Source: 2-12-FULL-35-23 sp965196985
GTDB taxonomy: Bacteria; Pseudomonadota; Gammaproteobacteria; UBA12402
DNA: 64,000 nt
Assembly: GCA_965196985.1 (NCBI GenBank)
Contig: CBDALO010000131.1
Coordinates: 62,001 to 126,000, forward strand
Direction: 5' to 3'
Below, one piece after another: positions 46,564-55,941 of the stretch; the first letter of the stretch is position 1; each line of letters begins with the position of its first letter. Under the pieces are notes generated by a model that saw nothing but the letters and a program-made list of their open reading frames with translations, did not search any database and had not been told where the DNA came from. The position numbers and the translations under genes were made by a program.

Positions 46564-46641
46564 AACGGGTGGCGCGAATCGAGGGCTCCCAGCAGCGCAG
46601 CCTGCGAGCATGCTGGGAAGCGATTCGTGACAGGACCCGTT
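46564..46641 (+). repeat. 78-bp palindromic repeat, copy R6
   Basis: The core as in R1 with single changes. It lies in the 470-bp gap between yajR and the cyo operon. The rest of the gap has a GCGCAA/TTGCGC inverted repeat (46745-46750 and 46772-46777) and a TATACT box at 46816-46821, plausible parts of a cyo promoter. Confidence 0.88.
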
Positions 46642-46898
46642 GGCAGCAAGCTGTCTACAAAAAACAAAGTGCCTGTTACCCACAGTTTCCATCATGATCT
46701 AAAAAAGTGTGCGCAGTGTAACGGATTGTGGCATGTTCGCCAAGCGCAAGCGTGCTCACCAATTAAATCCATTGCGCTCGTGAGGATTAATGTTAATATT
46801 CCACCGGGCTGTGGGTATACTGCCTTAGGCTTGGGCACAATGGAATGCTGTTCATCCGTTGCTCATTCGCATTGATTATCTAAAGAGATGTTAATACT

Positions 46899-47794
46899 GT
46901 GAAACTCAAATCTATTTTGTTACTTGTTGTGTCGATGACTTCGTTCCTTTTCCTTAGTGGCTGTAAAGCCATTGTTTGGAATCCGCAAGGAGTTATCGCT
47001 TTATATGAGAAGCACGTCCTTATTACTGCAGCGATTTTGATTTTAATTGTTGTGATACCAGTGATTGTGTTGACTGTTTGATTGCTTATCGTTATCGTGA
47101 GTCGAATAAAAAGGCAAAGTACTCGCCTGACTGGTCGCATAGCAATTTGCTTGAAGCAATCTGGTGGTTTATTCCTCGTGTGATTATTGTCATCCTTGCC
47201 ATTGTGACTTGGGTCTCAACGCATTGGCTAGACCCCTACAAGCCAATCAATACCAAAGCCATGGGCTATAAGACCAAAGCAGTTAAAATTGATGTAGTGG
47301 CACTGCGTTGGAAGTGGTTATTTATTTATCCTCAATACAACATTGCCACGGTGAACTTTATTGAATTTCCTGTTAATACTCAGGTGAGCTTTTCAATTAC
47401 TTCCGATGCGCCAATGAACGCAATTCAAATTGTACAGCTTGGTGGTCAGATTTATTCAATGAACGGCATGGTGACGAAGTTACACTTGTTAGCTACGAAA
47501 CAAGGTGACTACAGTGGTCGCTCGGTTAGCTTTAGTGGCACAGGCTTTGCAGGAATGTTATTTACTGCACGTGTAACGGATCAAGCTACCTTTAGTAAAT
47601 GGGTGCAAAAAATTAAGCGTACTGCTTCACCGTTGACTAAAACAGCGTTTAACCAGCTTGCGTTGCCTAGTGAGTTCAATCCGGTTCAATATTTTGCTCC
47701 GGTTGCTCCTGACCTGTACAAGGATATTGTGCAGAAATTTGATTCTCCTGACCGACATAACATTGATAGCAATGTAGATGCTGTTAGCCTCTAA
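46899..47794 (+). pseudogene. cyoA: Cytochrome bo quinol oxidase subunit II with a frameshift
   Basis: The first frame (46899-47081) encodes a lipoprotein signal (FLFLSGC) and the first helix up to VIPVIVLTV then TGA. The next frame continues with IAYRYRESNKKAKYSPDWSHSN, exactly the CyoA sequence expected. Loss of one base, TGG to TG at about 47079-47081, explains it. The C-terminal cupredoxin-like domain (DVVALRWKWLFIYP, SMNGMVTKLHL, SFSGTGFAGM) lacks copper ligands, as in quinol oxidases. It is a real mutation or a sequencing error; everything downstream is intact. Confidence 0.9.
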
Positions 47795-47816
47795 TCGTGT
47801 GTAATAGGAAAGTAAC

Positions 47817-49802
47817 ATGACACTTGAAAAACTATTATTTGGTAAATTGACTTTTGATGCTGTCCCTTGGCACAACCCCATTATTATGGGTGCTGGTGGC
47901 TTTATGGGATTGTGTGTTGTGGTGGTCATTGGTTCTATTTTTTACTTTAAAAAATGGAAATGGTTGTGGACTGAATGGTTAACTTCAGTTGACAATAAGA
48001 AAATTGGGATTATGTACCTAATCCTAGCAGGTGTGATGTTTTTACGAGGTTTCTCTGATGCCATTATGATGCGTACTCAGCAGGCATTAGCTTATGGGCA
48101 TCATCTGGGCTATTTGCCTCCGGAACACTTTAACCAGGTTTTTACTGCGCATGGCGTTATCATGATTTTCTTTATGGCCATGTCGTTTATGTTTGGATTG
48201 GTGAACTTGATTGTGCCGTTACAAATTGGTGCACGTGATGTTGCTTATCCTTATTTAAACTCAATTAGCTTTTGGTTATCGGTTGTTGGCGCGGCTTTAG
48301 TTAACATTTCACTCGTTATTGGTAAATTTGCAGCAACAGGTTGGTTGGCTTATCCGCCTTTATCTGAGCTTGCTTACAGTCCAGGTGTTGGTGTCGATTA
48401 TTACCTGTGGGCGTTACAACTGTCGGGGATTGGTACTCTGTTGGCGGGGATTAATATCTTTGTCACCATTGTTAAAATGCGTTGCCCTGGCATGACGTGG
48501 ATGAAGTTGCCACTTTTCACCTGGTCTGTCTTTTGTGCCATGGTGTTAGTTGTTATTTCATTCCCGATTTTGAATATGACTTTATCGTTATTATTTCTTG
48601 ATCGCTTTATTGGTACTCACTTCTTTACCTCGGCGTTGGGTGGTAACCCAATGTTGTATGTCAACTTGATTTGGACTTGGGGACATCCGGAAGTTTATAT
48701 CTTGATATTGCCTGCGTTTGGTATTTATTCAGAGGTGATATCGACCTTCTCTCGTAAGACATTATTTGGTTACGCGATGATGGTGTATGCAACAGTCGCC
48801 ATTGCTTTCTTGTCTTTCGTTGTTTGGTTGCACCACTTCTTTACAATGGGGGCGGGAGCTGACGTTAACTCCTTCTTTGGTATTACCACCATGATTATCT
48901 CCGTGCCGACAGGTGTGAAGATGTTTAACTGGTTAGCAACTATGTATCGTGGTCGTATTCGTTTTACTACGCCAATGATGTGGACGATTGCTTTTTTAAT
49001 CACTTTCTCTATTGGTGGTATGAGTGGTGTGATGATGGCTGTGCCTGGTGTTGACTTCCAGATGCATAATAGCGTGTTCTTAATTGCTCACTTCCATAAT
49101 ACCATTATTGGTGGAGTAGTATTTGGTTTCTTTGCCGGTTATGCCTATTGGTTCCCGAAAGCATTTGGCTTTAAGCTGCATGAGGGGCTAGGTAAAGCCG
49201 CACTTTGGTTCTGGGTGATTGGTTTTTACGTTGCCTTTATGCCTCTTTATATACTGGGCTTTATGGGTATGACACGTCGCCTTGATCATTATCCCGCCTG
49301 GACTGGTTGGCATCCTTACTTAGTTGTTGCAGCTGTTGGTGCAGGGCTTATCTTTATTGGGATTGTTTTCCAAATTATCCAGCTTGTTTATAGTATTAAG
49401 AATCGTGAGAAATTACGGGTTGGTGCTGACCCTTGGGATGCTAGAACGGTTGAATGGGAAACCGCATCACCACCCCCTTTTTATAACTTTGCTTTTACGC
49501 CAGAGGTGGATAGTCGCGATCCATTCTGGAAAGCGAAACAATCTGGTCAAGCTAAACCGAACAGATCATTCCGTGATATTCATATGCCGCGTAATACAGC
49601 AATGGGCTTTATCACGGCAATGATTGCAGGTGTATTCGGTTTTGCAATGATCTGGGATATGCCATTGTTAGCAGTGGTTTCTGGTGTAGCAGCTGTAGTG
49701 TTGGTTATTGTACGTACCTTTGACTTTAATACGGACTACTACGTGAAGGCATCGGAAGTCGAAAAAATTGAAGCAGAAATTTCAACTAGGGCGGTATCAT
49801 GA
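47817..49802 (+). CDS. cyoB: Cytochrome bo quinol oxidase subunit I
   Basis: 661 residues. It has the haem-copper oxidase core: low-spin haem histidine in FTAHGVIMIFF, the HPEVYILILP motif with the Tyr/His cross-link, HH copper ligands in WLHHFFTMG, and the haem histidines in FLIAHFHNTIIGG. It reduces oxygen and pumps protons at the inner membrane. AGGAAAG ribosome site. Its stop overlaps the cyoC start (ATGA). Confidence 0.97.
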   Translation: MTLEKLLFGKLTFDAVPWHNPIIMGAGGFMGLCVVVVIGSIFYFKKWKWLWTEWLTSVDNKKIGIMYLILAGVMFLRGFSDAIMMRTQQALAYGHHLGYLPPEHFNQVFTAHGVIMIFFMAMSFMFGLVNLIVPLQIGARDVAYPYLNSISFWLSVVGAALVNISLVIGKFAATGWLAYPPLSELAYSPGVGVDYYLWALQLSGIGTLLAGINIFVTIVKMRCPGMTWMKLPLFTWSVFCAMVLVVISFPILNMTLSLLFLDRFIGTHFFTSALGGNPMLYVNLIWTWGHPEVYILILPAFGIYSEVISTFSRKTLFGYAMMVYATVAIAFLSFVVWLHHFFTMGAGADVNSFFGITTMIISVPTGVKMFNWLATMYRGRIRFTTPMMWTIAFLITFSIGGMSGVMMAVPGVDFQMHNSVFLIAHFHNTIIGGVVFGFFAGYAYWFPKAFGFKLHEGLGKAALWFWVIGFYVAFMPLYILGFMGMTRRLDHYPAWTGWHPYLVVAAVGAGLIFIGIVFQIIQLVYSIKNREKLRVGADPWDARTVEWETASPPPFYNFAFTPEVDSRDPFWKAKQSGQAKPNRSFRDIHMPRNTAMGFITAMIAGVFGFAMIWDMPLLAVVSGVAAVVLVIVRTFDFNTDYYVKASEVEKIEAEISTRAVS

Positions 49803-50413
49803 CAACATCAATAGACACACAAGCTCATCACGATGAGCATCACCATCATCAGCTTGAAGCAAGAGACAAGGTTGTTTTTGGTTTCTGGATTTTTGTGCTG
49901 AGTGATTTCGTTTTATTTTCAGTACTGTTTGTTTCTTATGTGGTTCTACATAAGAACACTTATGGTGGTGCTGGAATACACCAAGTAGCTACTTTACCTT
50001 ATGTGTTGCTTGAGACCTTTTTATTACTAACAAGTAATCTAGCGGCTGGTTTTGCTTATTGGGCAGTTAATAAGAAGGCTAGTGGCCAGACGGTATTTTG
50101 GTTGATAGTGACATTTGGGTTGGCATTATTATTTGTCTTGATGGGCTTTAATCAGTTCCATAATTTGATTGCTTCGGGCAATAGCTGGCAGCGTAGCGCT
50201 TTCCTTTCTTCCTTTTTTGGCTTAGTAGGTATTCACTGGTTGCACGTTATTGTTGGGATGCTTTGGATTGTTATTTTACTCATTCAATTTGGGATGAAGG
50301 GTGCTTCGTTTACTATGCAAACACGGGTGAGATGTCTTGGGATTTTTTGGAACTTTCTTAACCTGGTTTGGTTGTTTATCTTCGTTATCGTCTACTTAAT
50401 GGGGGCTATTTAA
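49799..50413 (+). CDS. cyoC: Cytochrome bo quinol oxidase subunit III
   Basis: 204 residues with five membrane helices and the family motifs FGFWIFVLSDFVLFS, LLTSNLAAGFA and GLVGIHWLHVIVGMLW. A histidine-rich N-terminus (HHDEHHHHQ) precedes the first helix. It is coupled to cyoB by a 4-bp overlap and followed 2 bp later by cyoD. Confidence 0.96.
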   Translation: MTTSIDTQAHHDEHHHHQLEARDKVVFGFWIFVLSDFVLFSVLFVSYVVLHKNTYGGAGIHQVATLPYVLLETFLLLTSNLAAGFAYWAVNKKASGQTVFWLIVTFGLALLFVLMGFNQFHNLIASGNSWQRSAFLSSFFGLVGIHWLHVIVGMLWIVILLIQFGMKGASFTMQTRVRCLGIFWNFLNLVWLFIFVIVYLMGAI

Positions 50414-50414
50414 T

Positions 50415-50753
50415 ATGTCTAATCATCCTCACGCAGAATCATGCAACCACGGTGGTAAGACGCTAGCTTCTTATTGGGTTGGCTATATCTTATCTTTAAT
50501 TTTATTTGCAGCGGCTTTTTGTGCAGTACACTACCATGTGTTTAGTGTGGCTGGGCTTTATGTGACAGTAGTTGTGTTAGGGTTATTAATCTTGTTAGTC
50601 CAAGTGGTGTTTTGTTTTATGCGATTAAGTACAGGTTATAAAGATCCTTGGAATTTGATTTCATTACTTTTTACGATTTTTGTGGTGTTGGTCGTTGTAA
50701 CTGGCTCACTATGGATCATGTATAACCTTAACTACAATATGATGCCTCACTAA
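50415..50753 (+). CDS. cyoD: Cytochrome bo quinol oxidase subunit IV
   Basis: 112 residues with three membrane helices (YWVGYILSLILFAAAF, VVVLGLLILLVQVVFCFMRL, ISLLFTIFVVLVVVTGSLWIMYNL). It ends NMMPH, as in CyoD. An assembly subunit of the oxidase. It lies between cyoC and cyoE with almost no spacing. Confidence 0.95.
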   Translation: MSNHPHAESCNHGGKTLASYWVGYILSLILFAAAFCAVHYHVFSVAGLYVTVVVLGLLILLVQVVFCFMRLSTGYKDPWNLISLLFTIFVVLVVVTGSLWIMYNLNYNMMPH

Positions 50754-50755
50754 CA

Positions 50756-51598
50756 GTGCGGCTCCTTTCTATTACTAAGCCAGGGATTATCTTTGGCAAC
50801 TGTGTAACGGTTTGTGGTGGGTTCTTTTTGGGCTCACCTGACCATTTAGCTGGTTGGACTTTACTCTTCACCTTGATTGGTTTGTCATTAATCGTGGCTT
50901 CTGGTTGTGTATTAAATAATTGTATTGATCGTGATATTGACCAGTTAATGGAACGAACTTGCGACCGTGTCATGGTTAAGGGTTTGTTGTCACTAAAAGT
51001 TGCTGTGGTTTATGCGTTGTTTGCAGGGGTGATTGGTTGTCTTATCCTTTATTTCTTTGTTAACACGCTAGCTTTATTGATGGCCTTGGTGGGTTTGGTT
51101 TTCTACGTGGGTGTTTATACCTTATGTCTAAAACGTCGTTCAGTTTATGGTACCTTGATTGGTGGTATTTCAGGGGCAATGCCACCAGTGGTTGGCTATT
51201 GTGCGGCGACTAATCGACTTGATTTGGGCGCGTTGTTAGTCTTTTTAATTTTATTTTTCTGGCAGATGCCGCATTTTTATGCCATTGCTATTTACCGTTT
51301 AAAGGATTTTAAAAACGCTGATATCCCTGTGTTACCGCTTAAGAAGTCCATGCGTTATACCCAGGTGAGCATGTTGGTTTATATTGGTTTGTTTACCGTA
51401 GCTGCCATTTTGCCAGCGTTGTTTGGTTATCTGGGTATTATTTATTTTGTCGTTGCGCTAGCTCTTGGAGTGATTTGGTTTGTTATGGGGCTGCGTAATC
51501 TTAATGAGTCAGATAGTACTGCCTGGGCTCGCAAGTTATTTCTCTTTTCCATTCTAGTGATTACTTTGTTGTCATTGACGATGATGGTTAAATTATAA
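50756..51598 (+). CDS. cyoE: Protohaem IX farnesyltransferase (haem O synthase)
   Basis: 280 residues from GTG 50756, 2 bases after the cyoD stop. UbiA-family prenyltransferase motif NNCIDRDIDQLMERT (NxxxDxxxD type) and second aspartate region YRLKDFKNADIPV, with eight to nine helices. It makes the haem O used by CyoB. Last gene of the operon. Confidence 0.95.
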   Translation: MRLLSITKPGIIFGNCVTVCGGFFLGSPDHLAGWTLLFTLIGLSLIVASGCVLNNCIDRDIDQLMERTCDRVMVKGLLSLKVAVVYALFAGVIGCLILYFFVNTLALLMALVGLVFYVGVYTLCLKRRSVYGTLIGGISGAMPPVVGYCAATNRLDLGALLVFLILFFWQMPHFYAIAIYRLKDFKNADIPVLPLKKSMRYTQVSMLVYIGLFTVAAILPALFGYLGIIYFVVALALGVIWFVMGLRNLNESDSTAWARKLFLFSILVITLLSLTMMVKL

Positions 51599-51644
51599 TA
51601 ACTTTTATATTGATATTTGTTAGTCTATTAAGGGTAGACATGTT

Positions 51645-53348
51645 ATGCAAAGTCAGGTTTGCAAGGTTCACAAAAAATTTAAGCAGTTTATTTGTCTGTT
51701 CGTTTGGTTTTTGGCAGTAGCCGCACTTATTTTTATTATTTTCTTTCTAGTTCTTAGAAAAGGCTTTGATTTCACTGACCATGGATATTACCTTTATAAT
51801 GCTTTTATTTTAGCTCATAAGACGGTGCCAACCGTTGGTTTTTCGGCGCTTCCAAATGTGCTCTTTATGCGACTAGGCATACATTCGTACCTGTTTTATG
51901 AGATTTTTTACTTTCTCCTTATTGGTTTTTCTGTTGTTTTATTTTGGTTTGGTTGTAAAGCCTTAAAAAGCAGCTTTACGTTACCCTTACTGCTTGTTAT
52001 TGGGGTTTCAACAAGTATAACGACGATTTTATCATATCAACGATCGCCACAAATTTTCTTATTGCTAGCACTTGGATTGCTTTTCTTTTCATTAAACAGC
52101 AAAGAACGGTTTTTTTCTTACGCTTTTAGCATTCTTGCTGCCGTTTGTTTTTCTTTAGCGGGAATGTCGAATATCTCTTTATTGCCGACGCTGTTAATCA
52201 CACCAATATTACTTTTTCCTATTTTGAAAGGGCGAGTAAGGAAGTTGGTTTTCTACATAACTTACTTGGTAGTATCAATTTTGTTAGTTATTATTTATAT
52301 GAAAAGCCCTTTATCCATCTTTAATCCAATTAGTTTACATGTGCCTGCTCACCCGCATTCTTTAATGGCTCCAGCTGAAAAAATCCCGGCTTTATTGCTG
52401 TACATCTTTACACCTCTACTAGGATGTTTGCTGTTAGCTGCTGTTGTGCTGAGAGTCTTAATTAGCTTTTTGTTTAAGCTTCAACGGTCTTGGTGTATTC
52501 CAGCTTTTTTCGTTGTGGCGCTAGCTGTGTATTTTTGGAAGTATATTTCTATTTTGCCTAGTACTAGCCCTGAGCTCCACCTTGTTTACTTAGAAGCCTT
52601 CCTTGTTAACAGTTTATTCATTTCGTTGGTTTGCTTTGCCTCTTTCGATAAACACCGTCTGCAGTTAACAGTATCAGCTTTAATAGTGATTAGTTACGCC
52701 TGTGCTTTAGCTTTAACCACAGAGTCGGCCTTTTTTACGCACTTTGCTTTGTTTGCTGCTAGCTCAATACTTATAAGCACACTGTTTTTTGAGGATTCTG
52801 TTCAAGTTGTTAATCAAAGGCCAGCATTTTTACTGAGGGTATTGTTCTTTTTCTTCCTTTTGTTGTTATCCGTTATTAGCACTTATTTTTTTACTGGGTA
52901 TGTTTATAGGGCTTCCCCAGTATTTTCAGCAAAGGTTGGAGTTGAAAAAGGTTTATTTAAAGGAGTGTATACAAATCAAAATAAGCTTATTGTGCTAAGT
53001 GAAATACAGCGTTTGTATAGACAAAATCATTGCCAGGATAAAGCGTTTTTTGCTTATCCAGCTTTGCCGCTTTTATATTATGTTTTTCAACGTAGAGCAC
53101 CATATGATCAAAGTTGGATTTCTCCAACAGTGGGTAGTTTGTCTACATTGCAGCTTATTAATTGGTTTGGACGTCAAAGGCACTGGTGTGCTATTGTTGC
53201 GCCAGGGTTTAATGGCGTAAAACCTTCCTTTGTTTCTTCTACTACTAACTATCTTAAAAGTCATAGTGATAAAGTCATAAAGAAAAGCTTTATCAAACCG
53301 TCAGATGTCAGCAGCTACCCTTGGCAATTTACTTTTTATATCAGTTAA
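51645..53348 (+). CDS. Polytopic membrane protein, possible GT-C glycosyltransferase
   Basis: 567 residues with about twelve hydrophobic helices and a soluble C-terminal region from about residue 430. An acidic motif in the first external loop (KGFDFTDHGYYLYNAF) is placed like the catalytic aspartate of GT-C enzymes. I cannot assign a subfamily. It lies between cyoE and rmlA, with weak spacing to both; the downstream sugar genes favour a role in surface-glycan assembly. Start ATG 51645 follows AAGGGTAG. Confidence 0.5.
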   Translation: MQSQVCKVHKKFKQFICLFVWFLAVAALIFIIFFLVLRKGFDFTDHGYYLYNAFILAHKTVPTVGFSALPNVLFMRLGIHSYLFYEIFYFLLIGFSVVLFWFGCKALKSSFTLPLLLVIGVSTSITTILSYQRSPQIFLLLALGLLFFSLNSKERFFSYAFSILAAVCFSLAGMSNISLLPTLLITPILLFPILKGRVRKLVFYITYLVVSILLVIIYMKSPLSIFNPISLHVPAHPHSLMAPAEKIPALLLYIFTPLLGCLLLAAVVLRVLISFLFKLQRSWCIPAFFVVALAVYFWKYISILPSTSPELHLVYLEAFLVNSLFISLVCFASFDKHRLQLTVSALIVISYACALALTTESAFFTHFALFAASSILISTLFFEDSVQVVNQRPAFLLRVLFFFFLLLLSVISTYFFTGYVYRASPVFSAKVGVEKGLFKGVYTNQNKLIVLSEIQRLYRQNHCQDKAFFAYPALPLLYYVFQRRAPYDQSWISPTVGSLSTLQLINWFGRQRHWCAIVAPGFNGVKPSFVSSTTNYLKSHSDKVIKKSFIKPSDVSSYPWQFTFYIS

Positions 53349-53415
53349 ACTACCATGCTAACCTCGATTTGCTAACAAGCGAGAAGCGTTTATTACTAGA
53401 AAGAGGCAGGTATTA

Positions 53416-54285
53416 ATGAAAGGGATTATTTTAGCTGGGGGGTTAGGTACGAGGCTTTACCCATTAACAAAAACAAACAATAAGCACCTTTTGCCAGTTT
53501 ATGATAAGCCAATGATTTATTATCCTATTTCAACATTGATGTTAGCTGGTATACGTGACATTTTAATTATTTCTACCCCTGAACACTTGCATCTTTTTCA
53601 GGAGCTTTTAGGGGATGGTAGTCAGTGGGGTGTGACTTTTTCATACTGTGAGCAAGCTAAGCCAGAAGGGTTGGCTCAAGCTTTTATTTTGGCCGAATCA
53701 TTTATTGGTTGTGACAAAGTTTGTTTGATCCTGGGGGACAATTTATTTTTCGGTTCTGACCTTTTGCCAAAATTGCAGGCGGCAACTCAACGAGAACGTG
53801 CTTGTACGATTTTTACTTACGTGGTTAAAAACCCTTCTTCCTATGGTGTTGTAGAGCTAGATAATGAGGTGCGGGTACTTTCGATTGAAGAAAAACCCGC
53901 ACGAGCTAAGTCAAACCATGCGGTAACCGGTTTATATTTTTATGATAATCAGGTTGTTGAGTTTGCAAAACAAATTAAGCCTTCTGAAAGAGGAGAGCTT
54001 GAAATTAGTGATTTGAATGCATTATACCTGAAGCAATCAGCAGTTCATGCTGAGCCACTTGGTCGTGGTTTTACTTGGTTGGATATGGGTACTCATAAAG
54101 ATTTATTGGCTGCGGCGAACTATATTGAGGTGCTAGAAACTAGGCAAGGTTTAAAGATTGGTGTGCCTGAAGAGCTTGCTTTGCGGATGGGATACATTAC
54201 AGATGAAGATATGAATAAGCTTATCAAACAAAATTTTGATAGTGAATACAACACCTATTTAAAAGAGGTTCTGGTTGATGCTTGA
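53416..54285 (+). CDS. rmlA: Glucose-1-phosphate thymidylyltransferase
   Basis: 289 residues, standard length. The N-terminal nucleotide-binding signature is ILAGGLGTRLYPLT, with KHLLPVYDKPMIYYP, LILGDNLFFG and EEKP further on, and GFTWLDMGTH near the C-terminus. It makes dTDP-glucose from dTTP and glucose-1-phosphate, the start of dTDP-deoxysugar synthesis continued by rmlB at 61763. It is the first of a compact forward operon. Confidence 0.95.
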   Translation: MKGIILAGGLGTRLYPLTKTNNKHLLPVYDKPMIYYPISTLMLAGIRDILIISTPEHLHLFQELLGDGSQWGVTFSYCEQAKPEGLAQAFILAESFIGCDKVCLILGDNLFFGSDLLPKLQAATQRERACTIFTYVVKNPSSYGVVELDNEVRVLSIEEKPARAKSNHAVTGLYFYDNQVVEFAKQIKPSERGELEISDLNALYLKQSAVHAEPLGRGFTWLDMGTHKDLLAAANYIEVLETRQGLKIGVPEELALRMGYITDEDMNKLIKQNFDSEYNTYLKEVLVDA

Positions 54286-54994
54286 TAAAAGTCCTAAGCT
54301 GGTCGCTATTTTACAGTCTTCTTATATTCCGTGGAAAGGCTACTTTGATATTATTGATCAGGTTGATGAATTCATTATTTACGATGATGTGCAATTTACT
54401 AAGCGAGATTGGCGTTCTCGGAATAAAATTAAAACAGCTAATGGACTAGCGTGGCTAACTGTTCCGGTAAAAATAAAAGGAAAATATTCTCAGCTTATTA
54501 GTGATGTCGAAGTCGCCGATCATAACTGGTCAGAAAAACATTGGCAAACCATCCGGCATGCTTATAGCAAAGCGCCTTACTTTAAAAAGTACTCGACTCT
54601 CTTTGAGGGTTTTTATAAGCAGTGTGGTGAAATTGAAAAGCTAACCGAAGTTAACTTTTTGTTTATTAGCGCTATTTGTGATGTTTTGCAAATTAAAACA
54701 AAAATTACGTTTTCTCAAGATTATGGCAAGACAGATTTATCAAAAACAGCACGCTTAGTTGCATTATGCCAAGCAGCAAAGGCTACACACTACCTATCTG
54801 GTCCTTCAGCCAAGGCTTATATCAAGGCTGAGCAATTCTCTCAAGTTGGAGTTGCCTTGGAATACATGAGTTATGACAAGTATTCGGCCTACCCACAATT
54901 ATTTGGTGAATTTCAACATGAGGTAAGTGTCCTTGATTTAATTTTTAATATAGGCGATAGTGCTGTTCAATATTTAAAGAGTTCTAGTGAATGA
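54278..54994 (+). CDS. WbqC-like family protein
   Basis: 238 residues from ATG 54278, overlapping rmlA by 8 bp. ILQSSYIPWKGYFDIIDQVDEFIIYDDVQFTKRDWRSRN (shown here only as the motif family: SSYIPWKGYFD, YDDVQF, RDWRSRN) and HYLSGPSAKAYI are typical of WbqC proteins of O-antigen and sialic-acid loci. The biochemical role is not established, though they are often beside aminotransferase or acyltransferase steps. It overlaps the next gene by 4 bp. Confidence 0.88.
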   Translation: MLDKSPKLVAILQSSYIPWKGYFDIIDQVDEFIIYDDVQFTKRDWRSRNKIKTANGLAWLTVPVKIKGKYSQLISDVEVADHNWSEKHWQTIRHAYSKAPYFKKYSTLFEGFYKQCGEIEKLTEVNFLFISAICDVLQIKTKITFSQDYGKTDLSKTARLVALCQAAKATHYLSGPSAKAYIKAEQFSQVGVALEYMSYDKYSAYPQLFGEFQHEVSVLDLIFNIGDSAVQYLKSSSE

Positions 54995-55941
54995 AAATAT
55001 CTATCGTAACAACTATGTATTGTTCGTCACCATATTTACATGAGTTTTACGAGCGCATGAAAAAAACAGTTGAAGCAATTACGCAAGATTATGAAATGAT
55101 TTTTGTGGATGATGGCTCACCTGATGATTCTCTAAAGGTTGCACAATCTTTTTTAGAAGAAAATAAGAGAGTTTCAATAATTGAGCTTTCTCGCAACTTT
55201 GGGCATCACAAGGCTATCTTAACTGGGTTGAAATACACAAAGGGTGATTTTGTGTTTTTAATTGATTGTGATTTGGAGGAGCAACCAGAGCTTCTGTTAG
55301 AGTTTTGGTCTCAAATGTCTAGTACACCTGATATTGATATGATTTATGGAGTGCAAAAATCTAGGAAAGGAGGTCTTTTTGAGCGTTTTTCTGGAGGACT
55401 TTTTTATACGTTATTTAATTTATTTAGTGATGTAAAGATTCCTAGAAACTTTTTAACCATTCGCTTAATGAAACAGTGTTTTGTTGAAGCATTAACCCAG
55501 TTTGGTTATCAGAATATGGTTTTTTCAATTGCTGTTGAGCAAACGGGCTTTAAAAAGCGAGCTTTATTAGTTGAAAAGGGCTTTCGTAAATCAACAAATT
55601 ATACTTTTCTAAAGAAATTACACTTGCTAATTAATACATTAGTATCCTCGACAGAAAGGCCTTTATGGGTTGTTTTTTACTTTGGCTTAATTTGTGCAAT
55701 ATTTTCTTTAGGTTTGATTGGAAAACTTGTAGTTGATAAAGTTTTTTTGGGAGGGGTTCTCGAGGGCTGGACATCAATTATGGCTTCCATTTGGTTTTTT
55801 GGTGGAACTTTAGTAATGCTGTTGGGTGTATTGGGAATTTATATATCGAAAGTACTTTTTGAGGTGCAAACTAAACCGGTATCTATAGTGCGACAGTACT
55901 TATCTCCGGACAATAGCATGGTGAAAAATAATGAGCATTAA
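54991..55941 (+). CDS. Family 2 glycosyltransferase (polyprenyl-phosphate type)
   Basis: 316 residues. The GT-A fold shows FVDDGSPDDSLKVA, IELSRNFGHHKAILTGL and LIDCDLEEQPELL (DxD-like), typical of GtrB/DPM1-like enzymes that load a sugar onto undecaprenyl phosphate. Two C-terminal membrane helices (about 226-246 and 262-282) anchor it. It overlaps WbqC by 4 bp and the PhyH gene by 11 bp. Confidence 0.9.
   Translation: MKISIVTTMYCSSPYLHEFYERMKKTVEAITQDYEMIFVDDGSPDDSLKVAQSFLEENKRVSIIELSRNFGHHKAILTGLKYTKGDFVFLIDCDLEEQPELLLEFWSQMSSTPDIDMIYGVQKSRKGGLFERFSGGLFYTLFNLFSDVKIPRNFLTIRLMKQCFVEALTQFGYQNMVFSIAVEQTGFKKRALLVEKGFRKSTNYTFLKKLHLLINTLVSSTERPLWVVFYFGLICAIFSLGLIGKLVVDKVFLGGVLEGWTSIMASIWFFGGTLVMLLGVLGIYISKVLFEVQTKPVSIVRQYLSPDNSMVKNNEH

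Noticed and set aside
29381..46641. CRISPR interpretation of the 78-bp repeats
   Set aside because: Copies are thousands of bases apart, in both orientations, with genes in between.
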